This document shows, piece by piece, positions 1 to 7,620 of a DNA stretch of 64,000 nucleotides; within the stretch, counting starts at the first letter, position 1, and every line of letters starts with the position of its first letter. The position numbers and the translations under genes were made by a program. Under the pieces are notes generated by a model. That model had not been told where the DNA came from. It saw only the letters and a list, made by a program, of their open reading frames with translations, and did no database searches. Origin of the DNA: Sphingomonas anseongensis (GTDB lineage Bacteria > Pseudomonadota > Alphaproteobacteria > Sphingomonadales > Sphingomonadaceae); NCBI RefSeq assembly GCF_023516495.1, contig NZ_JAMGBC010000001.1:1884501-1948500 (forward strand). Direction: 5' to 3'.

Positions 1-1142
1 AACCAGCGCTCGACGCCTTCCAGCCAGTCGCGGTCGCGAAGGCGGAGGTTTTCGTGGCTGATCCGCTGACTTCGGGTGAGCAGCGAATAAGCGAATTGCA
101 GAGGCTCGAAATGAAGGTAGCGGCCGAACGTCTCGAACCATTCGGTCGAGTTGCGCGCGCTATTCTGGAGCTTGAGCACCTCGAGGTTGCGCTCCGCCTG
201 ATATTCGAACAGCGCCGCGTCGCGCGTGAGGCCGGGGCGGTTCAGAACCTCCGCAAGCTTAATCGCGTCCTCCAGCGCAAGCTTGGTCCCCGAGCCGATC
301 GAGAAATGCGCGGTGTGCGCGGCATCGCCCAGGAGGATGGTGTTGCCGACGGCCCAATTGTCGCACTTGATCCGGCGGAAGTTCAGCCAGGCGGCCGAGC
401 CGACGAGGTGGCTGGCGTTCGACTGAAGCGGGTGTCCGTCGAGATATTTGGCGAACAGCTTTTCGCACGCTGCGATGCTGTCCGCCTGCGACATCGTGTC
501 GAAGCCGAAGCGGCGCCACGTGTCTTCCGAGCATTCGACGATGAACGTCGAGCAGTCGGGCGCGAAGCGATAGGCGTGCGCCCAGATCCAGCCGTGCTCC
601 GTCTCCTCGAACGCGAAGGTGAAGGCGTCGAACACCTTCGACGTGCCGAGCCAGACGAACTTGTTGGCGCGGACGTCCACGTCCACGGCGAAGGCGTCTT
701 CATGCGTCTCGCGAAATCGCGAATTGGCGCCGTCGCCGGCGATGACGAGATCGTAGGACTGCCACTTCGGATCGGCGGGATCGCACTCGGTTTCGAAGTG
801 CAGCGTGACTCCAAGCTCAGCCGCGCGGTCCTGGAGAATCTCGAGCAGCCGCTTCCGCCCAATTCCGATGAAGCCGTGGCCGGAAGAGGTGATGACCTCC
901 CCCTTGAAATGGACGTCGATGTCATCCCAGTGCGCGAATTCGGACGCGATGACGTTCGCGGATTGCGGATCGTTGGCGGTGAGGTTCTCGACCGTCTGGT
1001 CGGAGAAGACGACTCCCCAGCCCCAGGTGACCCCGCGCGGATTGCGCTCGAACACTTCGATCTCGTGAGCGGGATCGCGAAGCTTCATCGAGATCGCGAA
1101 ATAGAGTCCTGCAGGCCCGCCGCCGATGCACGCGATCTTCAT
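1..1142 (-). CDS. Salicylyl-CoA 5-hydroxylase / anthraniloyl-CoA monooxygenase-like FAD enzyme, N-terminal part (cut by window edge)
   Basis: Reading from an ATG at 1142, the product begins MKIACIGGGPAGLYFA, the GxGxxG dinucleotide-binding fold of class A flavin monooxygenases. It later carries a DGANS motif and a GDAAHTAHFSIGSG segment, the second FAD motif. About 380 codons are visible and the frame is still open at base 1. Family members that hydroxylate salicylyl-CoA or 2-aminobenzoyl-CoA have this N-terminal half, often fused to an Old Yellow Enzyme-type reductase, which would lie outside the window. The ATG overlaps the stop of the upstream TonB-like gene (ATGA), so it is the last visible gene of an operon with a thiolase and an alpha/beta hydrolase. 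The family is fairly sure; the exact substrate is inferred. Confidence 0.8.
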   Translation of the reverse strand, partial: MKIACIGGGPAGLYFAISMKLRDPAHEIEVFERNPRGVTWGWGVVFSDQTVENLTANDPQSANVIASEFAHWDDIDVHFKGEVITSSGHGFIGIGRKRLLEILQDRAAELGVTLHFETECDPADPKWQSYDLVIAGDGANSRFRETHEDAFAVDVDVRANKFVWLGTSKVFDAFTFAFEETEHGWIWAHAYRFAPDCSTFIVECSEDTWRRFGFDTMSQADSIAACEKLFAKYLDGHPLQSNASHLVGSAAWLNFRRIKCDNWAVGNTILLGDAAHTAHFSIGSGTKLALEDAIKLAEVLNRPGLTRDAALFEYQAERNLEVLKLQNSARNSTEWFETFGRYLHFEPLQFAYSLLTRSQRISHENLRLRDRDWLEGVERW

Positions 1143-1855
1143 TCGGCCTCAGTGAACGCAACCATGACGTTCTGAACGGAACGGCTCGGTTTGCCCTCTG
1201 AATCCAGCACCTGCACCGGCTTCCATTGGGCCTTAATCGTGTCGCAAGCGACAGAAACGAGTGCCGGATTGTCCGGTTTAGGTTTTGTTGAGCGTGGCTC
1301 GTCGACACAATCCGTGATGGTCCCGTTGGCTTCCGCGGCAATCGCCACATTCACGGTGGCTGGTGATTTTTCCCCCTTTGGCAGCTGCTGCACTGAAATA
1401 TCGATGTCACGCACAGTCGGCAGTCGGTCCCCAAACACCAGGAAGATGATGGCTGTGCGATATACTCCTGGGACCGGGGTGCCATCGGTCCAGGTGGCGG
1501 GCTTGAAGGCGCCCCTCTTCAGGATAATCGCGCAGGCAAGCGCATCTATTTTTGCGCTCCCGGAGGGAGCCTCAATGCGGCAGCCCCGAATCTTCCCGCT
1601 GGAGTCGACGGCCGTTTCTGTAACAGGCTGAAACGCTGTTTGGTTGCCTCCCAAGACTTCCGCCGGATAGTCATCGCCGCCGAACCAACGCCCGAACTCG
1701 ATCGGCGTCGGAGCGGACAGCAGGGAGCTGGCGGCTAATAGCGAAAGCACGGCGCTACTGTGCGGATCGATGGCGATGCTGTCCAGAGAAGCCGATTGTG
1801 TGGAATTCGAGCGACACGCGGCTTGTCTTGTCGGTGTTCTCAGCGGTGCGGGCAT
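1139..1855 (-). CDS. TonB C-terminal-like tandem-domain protein, probably exported
   Basis: The C-terminal 180 residues contain two similar units. Each has a 'predicted sum then Cys' pattern (GKIRGCRIEAPSG and GTITDCVDEPRS) followed by a K..xWKP or FKPATW strand, as in TonB C-terminal domains. A hydrophobic stretch (AVLSLLAASSLLS) precedes them and may be a signal segment. The start is uncertain. An ATG at 1855 overlaps the YdeI-like gene by 16 bases, while a GTG at 1750 would place the hydrophobic stretch at the very N-terminus. No TonB transmembrane/Pro-rich linker is visible, so it is not a classical energy transducer. The stop overlaps the start of the monooxygenase gene (ATGA). Similar proteins in sphingomonads are annotated only as TonB-family or hypothetical. 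Confidence 0.6.
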   Translation of the reverse strand: MPAPLRTPTRQAACRSNSTQSASLDSIAIDPHSSAVLSLLAASSLLSAPTPIEFGRWFGGDDYPAEVLGGNQTAFQPVTETAVDSSGKIRGCRIEAPSGSAKIDALACAIILKRGAFKPATWTDGTPVPGVYRTAIIFLVFGDRLPTVRDIDISVQQLPKGEKSPATVNVAIAAEANGTITDCVDEPRSTKPKPDNPALVSVACDTIKAQWKPVQVLDSEGKPSRSVQNVMVAFTEAE

Positions 1856-2103
1856 CCCGGCCAGCAGCAGGGGCGGCGCTTTCCCTCGCTCAGATTCTCG
1901 CAGCCCCAGCGGATGCGCTTCTGCCGAGTCTCCGCTTTCTTCGCGGACTCGATCCAGCAGATCCATTCGTTGCGCGCGAGCGGGGTGATGTCATTCCAGG
2001 TCGCAAGCGCAGCAGTGTCGCCCTTAAGCGCTTGCTCGAGGTCCCGCGGAAGATCGTGAACGACCCCGCCGGAGATGCTGTGCTGGCCCTTTGGACCGCT
2101 CAA
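1840..2103 (-). CDS. YdeI/OmpD-associated family small protein (TTG start)
   Basis: The 87-residue product ends with LTPLARNEWICWIESAKK followed by a basic stretch and RPCCWPGCPHR. This is the pattern of the YdeI/OmpD-associated (bacteriocin-protection) family C-terminus. No ATG or GTG lies in frame before the conserved part. A TTG at 2103 overlaps the TGA stop of the upstream thiolase gene as TTGA, so the start is probably read by translational coupling. The protein is cytosolic with a cluster of Cys and basic residues at the end. Its function is not established. Its place between the thiolase and the TonB-like gene suggests only shared transcription. Confidence 0.6.
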   Translation of the reverse strand: MSGPKGQHSISGGVVHDLPRDLEQALKGDTAALATWNDITPLARNEWICWIESAKKAETRQKRIRWGCENLSEGKRRPCCWPGCPHR

Positions 2104-3251
2104 GACAGCCGCTCGATTATCGTGACATTGGCGATCCCGCCACCCTCGCACATGGTCTGGAGGCCGAGGCGGCCGCCGTGGCGGCGGAGTGCGTGGACCA
2201 ACGTGGCCATCAGCTTCGCTCCGCTGGCGCCCAGCGGGTGGCCGAGCGCGATGGCGCCGCCGTGGACGTTGAGCTTCTCCGGGTCGCCGCCGACTTCGCG
2301 CAGCCATGCGAGAGGTACCGGTGCGAAGGCCTCGTTGACCTCGTAAAGGTCGATGTCGGCGATCCTGCGCCCGGACTTTTCGAGCGCCGTGCGAGTCGCG
2401 CGGATCGGTTCGTCGAGCATGATCACGGGATCGCCGGCGGTGACGGTCAGCTGGTCGATGCGGGCGAGCGGCTTGAGGCCGTGCGCCTTCACCGCGGCCT
2501 CGCTGGCGATGAGCACGGCGGAGGCTCCGTCGCAGATCTGGCTGGCGTTGCCCGCGGTGATCACTCCGTCCGGCACGAGAGTCTTCAGTCCCGCGAGCGC
2601 TTCCAGCGAAGCATCGTAGCGAATGCCTTCGTCGCTGCGGTGGTCACCGATTTGCACAATCTCGTTGTCAAAGGCGCCGGCCTGCGTTGCGGCGGCGGCC
2701 TTGCGGTGGCTTTCCAGGGCGAAGGCGTCGAGCTTTTTGCGCGACAGGCGGTATTTCTTGGCCATCATCTCGGCGCCGCGGAACTGGGTGAATTCGGTGA
2801 CCCCGTAGCGGTCCTGGACCGACTTGGGCCACGGGCCGGTGCCAATCCCCGCCTGCAACGGAAGGAAGACCGGTGTCCCCATCGGGACTCGAGTCATGCT
2901 CTCGACGCCCGCCGCGATGACCAGGTCCTGAGTGCCGCTCATGATCGCCTGCGCGGCGAAATGGACCGACTGCTGCGAGCTTCCGCACTGGCGGTCGATG
3001 GTGACGGCGGGAACGCTGTCCGGGAGCTTCGATGCGAGCACCATGTTGCGGCCGACGTGGCAACTCTGCTCGCCGATCTGGCTGACGCAGCCGGCGATAA
3101 CGTCGTCGACCGCGGCCGGGTCGATTCCGGTCCGCTCGACCAGCGCATTGAGCACCGCTGCGCCGAGATCGACCGGGTGCCAGTCCTTGAGCGCTCCGCC
3201 TCGGCGTCCGCCGGCGGTGCGCACCGCGTCGATGATATAGGCCTCAGCCAT
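2100..3251 (-). CDS. Thiolase (acetyl-CoA C-acyltransferase)
   Basis: The 383-residue product has the thiolase layout: nucleophilic Cys89 in DRQCGSS, the NVHGGAIALGHPLGASGA segment with the catalytic His, and the second active-site Cys in MCEGGG near the C-terminus. Length matches the family. It would cleave a 3-oxoacyl-CoA with CoA or run the reverse condensation. The start at 3251 overlaps the upstream hydrolase gene by 8 bases and its stop overlaps the next gene by TTGA, so it is inside an operon. Together with the enol-lactonase-like hydrolase and the aromatic acyl-CoA hydroxylase it could act as an oxoadipyl-CoA-type thiolase, but a plain acetyl-CoA acetyltransferase is equally possible. 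Confidence 0.9.
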   Translation of the reverse strand: MAEAYIIDAVRTAGGRRGGALKDWHPVDLGAAVLNALVERTGIDPAAVDDVIAGCVSQIGEQSCHVGRNMVLASKLPDSVPAVTIDRQCGSSQQSVHFAAQAIMSGTQDLVIAAGVESMTRVPMGTPVFLPLQAGIGTGPWPKSVQDRYGVTEFTQFRGAEMMAKKYRLSRKKLDAFALESHRKAAAATQAGAFDNEIVQIGDHRSDEGIRYDASLEALAGLKTLVPDGVITAGNASQICDGASAVLIASEAAVKAHGLKPLARIDQLTVTAGDPVIMLDEPIRATRTALEKSGRRIADIDLYEVNEAFAPVPLAWLREVGGDPEKLNVHGGAIALGHPLGASGAKLMATLVHALRRHGGRLGLQTMCEGGGIANVTIIERLS

Positions 3252-4014
3252 TGCCGATGAACTCTTCGACCAGCCCGTTGAACACGTCTGCCTTCTCGAC
3301 ATTGGTCAAATGCCCCGCGCCGGCGATCTCCGCGTATCGGGCCCCGGGGATGAGATCGGTAAGTTCGCGCGAGAGCGCCGGCGGGGTCACCTTGTCCTCG
3401 GCTCCGCAAATGACGAGCGTCCGAACGTCGATGGCGCGGGCGCGGTCGGCCTGGTCCGCCAGCCACACCGCCTCGGCGCCGATCCGGTAGGCGGCGGGTT
3501 CGATCCCGGCCATCGTCTCGACCGTTTCGGTCCGATGATCGGGGTCGGCCGGCTGGGCGAGGAGGACGTCAACGCGCGCTTCCGCCATTGCTCGAAGGTT
3601 CGCGCTTCCGGCGACCGAGCGCTCATAGATGGCAGGCCCGTCGGGGTGGACCGCGAACGTATCGGCGAGGATCAGCGACCTGCAGCGTTGCCGGGCAACC
3701 GCGTGCATCGCGATCGCTATGACTCCGCCTAGCGAGAGGCCGCAGATGTGTGCGTCGGCAATGCCGAGCGAATCCATCGCGGCTGCGATTGCGCGGGCGA
3801 AGTCGTCGCGGGTCGTGCCTTCGCCTGCCGGATCGCTGTCGCCATAGCCGGGATAGTCGAAGGCGACCGCTCGGCGGGTTCGACCGAAATGTTCGATCTG
3901 CGGGGCCCACACCGACTTGTCCGAGCCGACTCCGTGGAGGAAGACGATCGGCGTGCCGTCGCCGCCCTGCTCGGAAACGCCGATTGCGCCCATCGCTGTC
4001 GCTACTGCTGCCAT
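3244..4014 (-). CDS. Alpha/beta hydrolase, 3-oxoadipate enol-lactonase-like
   Basis: The 256-residue protein has the alpha/beta hydrolase signature: an oxyanion-hole strand (FLHGVGSD), nucleophile elbow GLSLGG, acidic residue in CGAEDKVTP, and catalytic His in GAGHLTNVEK. This arrangement and size match the PcaD-like enol-lactonase subgroup, which hydrolyses a lactone in aromatic degradation. Other esterase activities cannot be excluded. It is the first gene of the minus-strand operon running into the thiolase, and it overlaps that gene by 8 bases. An alternative ATG lies 7 codons downstream (3993). Confidence 0.75.
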   Translation of the reverse strand: MAAVATAMGAIGVSEQGGDGTPIVFLHGVGSDKSVWAPQIEHFGRTRRAVAFDYPGYGDSDPAGEGTTRDDFARAIAAAMDSLGIADAHICGLSLGGVIAIAMHAVARQRCRSLILADTFAVHPDGPAIYERSVAGSANLRAMAEARVDVLLAQPADPDHRTETVETMAGIEPAAYRIGAEAVWLADQADRARAIDVRTLVICGAEDKVTPPALSRELTDLIPGARYAEIAGAGHLTNVEKADVFNGLVEEFIGNG

Positions 4015-4151
4015 GGGTCACGGATGTGCGCGCGGCGCCCGCTTTGCAAGCAGCCGAAAAGGTGAACGGTTGGAGCCGTAACGGTTCAGCAACGGCTAAT
4101 CCGGCCAAGCTGAAAACTCAGTCCAGAGACTCGCCATTTTCCGAGGTAAGT

Positions 4152-5027
4152 ATGCGTAAGATCCTTTTGACGATGCTCCTTGCGGGCACAGCATTTTCGC
4201 CCGCTCTTGGACAGCGCACGGCCCGCGACGACTGGTCCGGCCCGCGTCATGACCGATCCGCAGAACAATCGCAGTCGCGCGAGGAGCGCGCCCAGATCCG
4301 CGAAGAGCGTTCGCAGGCTCGCGAGGAGCGTTCGCAGGCCCGGGAGCAGGTACGCGCCGAGCATGCCGAGCGCGTCGAACCGCGCAACGTCACCGTCCGC
4401 GACCGGCCAGTGGAAGTCAGCCAGATGCCGGCCGACGTCCAGGCCCGCCGCGCACAGCTGAAGGAGCAGGTCCGCGCCCGCGCCGACGACGGCGAGCGGG
4501 TGAGCCGCAACGTCAACGGCCGCGGACGCCCGACCTTGCCCGGAAGCGAAGGCGATCGGGTCTCGAACGCGCAGCGCGATCAGTTCGGTGACGCGGTCCA
4601 GCAGCGGGTCGATCGTCGCGCCGACCGCCACCGCGTGCGTGCTCCCGAGGGCGCTCGTCCAGACCGGCCGGCGCCGCTTCCGCAGACCGCGCTCCATCGC
4701 GACCGACGCGACCGCGACCATCATTGGCGGACGGACTGGCGCAAGGACCATCGTCACGACTGGCGCAACCACCGCCGTCATCACCGCTCGCTGTTCCACC
4801 TCGGATTTTATTTCGACCCGTTCGGCTGGCGCTATCAGCGGTTCAACATCGGCTGGCGGCTGTGGCCCAGTTATTACGGCAGCAACTACTGGCTCAACGA
4901 CCCGTCGATGTACGCGCTTCCCTACGCGCCTTATCCGTACAGGTGGGTCCGCTACTGGAATGACGCGGTTCTGGTCGACACCTTCACCGGCGAAGTCGTC
5001 GACGTGATCCACGACTTCTTCTGGTAG
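4152..5027 (+). CDS. RcnB-family periplasmic protein with Arg/Glu-rich repeats
   Basis: The 291-residue product has a signal peptide (MRKILLTMLLAGTAFSPALG). It is followed by a highly charged region with the 7-residue unit REERSQA repeated, then a His/Arg-rich stretch. The C-terminal domain is aromatic (FHLGFYFDPFGWRYQRFNIG ... YWNDAVLVDTFTGEVVDVI), as in RcnB/DUF3300-type proteins. RcnB of enterobacteria is a periplasmic nickel/cobalt homeostasis protein. Here the metal role is only inferred from the fold and the many His. A GAGG ribosome site lies 6-9 bases upstream. A strong terminator follows at 5051-5079. Confidence 0.75.
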   Translation: MRKILLTMLLAGTAFSPALGQRTARDDWSGPRHDRSAEQSQSREERAQIREERSQAREERSQAREQVRAEHAERVEPRNVTVRDRPVEVSQMPADVQARRAQLKEQVRARADDGERVSRNVNGRGRPTLPGSEGDRVSNAQRDQFGDAVQQRVDRRADRHRVRAPEGARPDRPAPLPQTALHRDRRDRDHHWRTDWRKDHRHDWRNHRRHHRSLFHLGFYFDPFGWRYQRFNIGWRLWPSYYGSNYWLNDPSMYALPYAPYPYRWVRYWNDAVLVDTFTGEVVDVIHDFFW

Positions 5028-5050
5028 GCTGCCACAGGCGATTGGTAGAA

Positions 5051-5079
5051 GGGGCGTTGCCGCGGCAGCGCCCCTTTTT
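5051..5079 (+). terminator. Rho-independent terminator after the RcnB-like gene
   Basis: GGGGCGTTGC (5051-5060) can pair with GCAGCGCCCC (5065-5074) through 10 base pairs including one G-T wobble, with a 4-base CGCG loop, followed by five T. It lies 24 bases after the stop codon. Confidence 0.85.
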
Positions 5080-5158
5080 CATTGCCGGGGTTGCGGCGGC
5101 CCGGGTGCCGCCTAAAGCCGTTGCGAATCGATCGACGGAATTGCGGGGAGCTTTGACC

Positions 5159-7009
5159 ATGACGTCTCGTGCACTTGGACTTGCGGCGCTTCTTTCCACC
5201 TGTGCGCTCGGCGCCTGCGCGACCGTGCCGGCCGAAGCCCCGGTGGCGCCTGTGGCAGCGCCCGTCGCCGTGGCTCCCGCTGAGCCGGTCCAGAGCGAGC
5301 ACGACAAGCTGTTCTCGCTGTTCAAGGCGAGCGACGAGGCGCAGCTTCAGCGCAACCCGATCCAGGGCATCTTCCGCGGCGACCTTCGCTACGCCGACCG
5401 CTTCGGCGACTACATCACCGACGAATATTTCGCCGGGGAGAAGGCTGCGGCCGAGCACGACCTCGCCGCGCTTCACGCGATCGACCGGACGAAGCTCAAC
5501 GCCACCGACCAGATCGCCTACGACACGTTTGACTGGCAGACGAAGGACACGCTTCGCGGGCTGCAGCCGGACATCCTGGCGCTGACGAAGGTTCGGCCGA
5601 TGAACCACTTCTTCGGCTTCCATACCTTCTACCCGACCTTCGCCAGCGGGCAGGGCGCGGCGCCGTTCAAGACGCTCCAGGATTATGAGAACAACCTGAA
5701 GCGCCACAAGGAGTTCGCGACCTACCTCGATCGCGCGGTCGAGCGGTTCAAGCAGGGCGAGGCGAGTGGCGTGGTCGAGACCAAGCTGACCGTCCGCAAC
5801 ATGATCGAGCAGCTCGGCAACCAGCTGAAGCAGTCGCCGGAGGAATCGCCCTACTTCCAGCCGGTGAAGAAGTTTCCGGACACCATTTCCGCCGCCGACC
5901 GCGAGCGGCTGACGGCCGAGTATCGAGCGGCAATCACCGGCGAGCTCTACCCGGCGCTCACCCGGCTCCGCGATTTCCTGAAGGACGAATATCTCGGCCA
6001 TGCGCGCGAGGGCGCCGGGCTCAAGTACATGCCGGGCGGCGACAAGCTTTACGGCTATTTGCTTCAGTCTACGACCACGCTGCCGGTGACCGCCGAGCAG
6101 ATCCACCAGACCGGCCTCAGCGAAGTCGCGCGGATCACCACGGAGTTTGAGAAGGTCCGGCAAGAGGTCGGATTCAAGGGCAACCTCCACCAGTTCTTCG
6201 ATTTCATGCGAACCGCCAAGCAGTTCCAGCCGAAGAGCCGCGAAGCACTGACGAAGGGATTCTACGACATCCAGAAGACGGTCGAGCCGCATCTTCCCGA
6301 ATATTTCTCGCACATGCCCAAGGCGGCCCTGGTGATCCGGCCGTACGAGCCGTTCCGCGAGAAGTTCGAGGCCGGCGGCTCCTATGAGCAGGGCACCCCA
6401 GACGGATCGCGGCCGGGCACCTTCTATTTCAACGCCTACGACCTTCCGGCGCGGAGCACCTGGGAAATGACGACCCTGTTCCTCCACGAGGGCGAGCCGG
6501 GCCACCACTTCCAGATCAGCCTGGCGCAGGAGAATGAGGCGCTGCCGTCGTTCATGCGCTTCGGCGGAAACACCGCTTATGTCGAAGGCTGGGCGCTCTA
6601 TGCGGAAACGCTCGGCTATCCGATGGGCCTGTATAAGGATCCGTACCAGCGGTTCGGGACTCTCAACGACGAGATGCTGCGCGCGATGCGCCTGGTGGTC
6701 GACACCGGGATCCATTCCAAGGGTTGGACCCGCGAGCAGGCGATCGACTACATGCTCTCGAACTCGGGAATGTCGAAGACCGACGCGACGGCCGAGGTCG
6801 AACGCTACATCGCGATTCCGAGCCAAGCGACCGCCTACAAGACTGGCGCCCTGACGATCCAGCGGCTCCGCGACAAGTCGAAGGCCGAGCTGGGCGACAA
6901 GTTCGACATCCGCGAGTTCCACGACCAGGTGCTGAACACCGGAGCGCTTCCGCTGACGATCCTCGAGGAGAAGATCGACAGCTGGATCGCGGCGAAGAAA
7001 GCGTCCTAG
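5159..7009 (+). CDS. DUF885 family lipoprotein, putative zinc carboxypeptidase-like
   Basis: The 616-residue protein starts with a lipoprotein signal whose lipobox LGAC gives an acylated Cys, followed by an Ala/Pro/Val-rich linker. The DUF885 body contains LHEGEPGHHFQIS, the family's HExxH-related metal motif, near the C-terminal third, then FGGNTAYVEGWALYAE with further conserved Glu. The family is seen as membrane-anchored metallopeptidases, mostly uncharacterised. The ATG at 5159 is preceded by GGGGAG. The stop codon shares a CTAG with the stop of the convergent Lrp gene. Confidence 0.85.
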   Translation: MTSRALGLAALLSTCALGACATVPAEAPVAPVAAPVAVAPAEPVQSEHDKLFSLFKASDEAQLQRNPIQGIFRGDLRYADRFGDYITDEYFAGEKAAAEHDLAALHAIDRTKLNATDQIAYDTFDWQTKDTLRGLQPDILALTKVRPMNHFFGFHTFYPTFASGQGAAPFKTLQDYENNLKRHKEFATYLDRAVERFKQGEASGVVETKLTVRNMIEQLGNQLKQSPEESPYFQPVKKFPDTISAADRERLTAEYRAAITGELYPALTRLRDFLKDEYLGHAREGAGLKYMPGGDKLYGYLLQSTTTLPVTAEQIHQTGLSEVARITTEFEKVRQEVGFKGNLHQFFDFMRTAKQFQPKSREALTKGFYDIQKTVEPHLPEYFSHMPKAALVIRPYEPFREKFEAGGSYEQGTPDGSRPGTFYFNAYDLPARSTWEMTTLFLHEGEPGHHFQISLAQENEALPSFMRFGGNTAYVEGWALYAETLGYPMGLYKDPYQRFGTLNDEMLRAMRLVVDTGIHSKGWTREQAIDYMLSNSGMSKTDATAEVERYIAIPSQATAYKTGALTIQRLRDKSKAELGDKFDIREFHDQVLNTGALPLTILEEKIDSWIAAKKAS

Positions 7010-7473
7010 CCTTCGCTTAGCTCGACGTACGGAGCGAATTTCACCTCGCGCTTTACGAAGCTGGTCTCGTAGCGGCGGACGGTCGCATCGGCGACGAGCA
7101 CCGCTTCGGCGGTATCGGTGAACTCGTCTATGTGCGCGCAGTCGAACAGGAGCACGAGGTCGTAGACGCCGGCGAGCTCGTAGCAGAACTGGACCTGCGG
7201 AGCCTTCGCGATTCGGTTCAGCAGCGCCTGCTTGCCGCGCTGGTCGGCATGCTCCGACAATTGCACGTGCACGATTGCGCGAAGCCGCCGGTTGGTGAGC
7301 CCGGGTGCGAGCAGCGCGATCGTTCGGCCGATGACGCCGGTTGAGCGAAGCCGACGCAGCCGCCGAGCGATAGCCGACGGCGACAGCGCGACGTGCCGCG
7401 CAAGCTCCTCCGCGGTTCGCGAATCATCCTCTTGAACGAGATTGAGCAGCTTGAGGTCGAAGCGGTCGAGCAT
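7006..7473 (-). CDS. Lrp/AsnC family transcriptional regulator
   Basis: The 155-residue protein has an N-terminal winged helix-turn-helix (DRFDLKLLNLVQEDD to VALSPSAIARRLRRLRSTG). A RAM ligand-binding domain follows, with an effector-sensing pattern ELAGVYDLVLLFDC. Lrp-type regulators form octamers and respond to amino acids. A 17-base perfect palindrome sits 10 bases before the ATG and may be an autoregulatory operator. The gene is divergent from the S41 peptidase gene, and it shares a CTAG stop overlap with the DUF885 gene. Confidence 0.9.
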   Translation of the reverse strand: MLDRFDLKLLNLVQEDDSRTAEELARHVALSPSAIARRLRRLRSTGVIGRTIALLAPGLTNRRLRAIVHVQLSEHADQRGKQALLNRIAKAPQVQFCYELAGVYDLVLLFDCAHIDEFTDTAEAVLVADATVRRYETSFVKREVKFAPYVELSEG

Positions 7474-7482
7474 CGTCCGCTC

Positions 7483-7499
7483 GTGCCAAACTTTGGCAC
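7483..7499. promoter_or_regulatory. Palindrome upstream of the Lrp gene, candidate operator
   Basis: GTGCCAAA-C-TTTGGCAC is a perfect inverted repeat with 8-base arms around one base. It ends 10 bases before the Lrp/AsnC start codon, between this gene and the divergent S41 peptidase. Position and symmetry suit binding of the Lrp dimer or another homodimeric regulator. Confidence 0.5.
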
Positions 7500-7620
7500 A
7501 AAGCGCATCAGAAATGCGCAGCGTTGGAAATGTGGTTCTGCGAGAGCCTGCCGTTCATCCGGCAGAAATCCGGAATAGGCCGCAGTTGCGTCAAAGCCCG
7601 GAAGAACAGGGAGAGTTTCG

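Noticed and set aside
54-1175. A long plus-strand frame of 373 codons opposite the monooxygenase
   Set aside because: Its composition is that of a reverse-frame shadow in GC-rich DNA; the minus frame carries clear flavoenzyme motifs.
2091-3260. Long plus-strand frame over the thiolase gene
   Set aside because: Shadow frame; no motif and no ribosome site.
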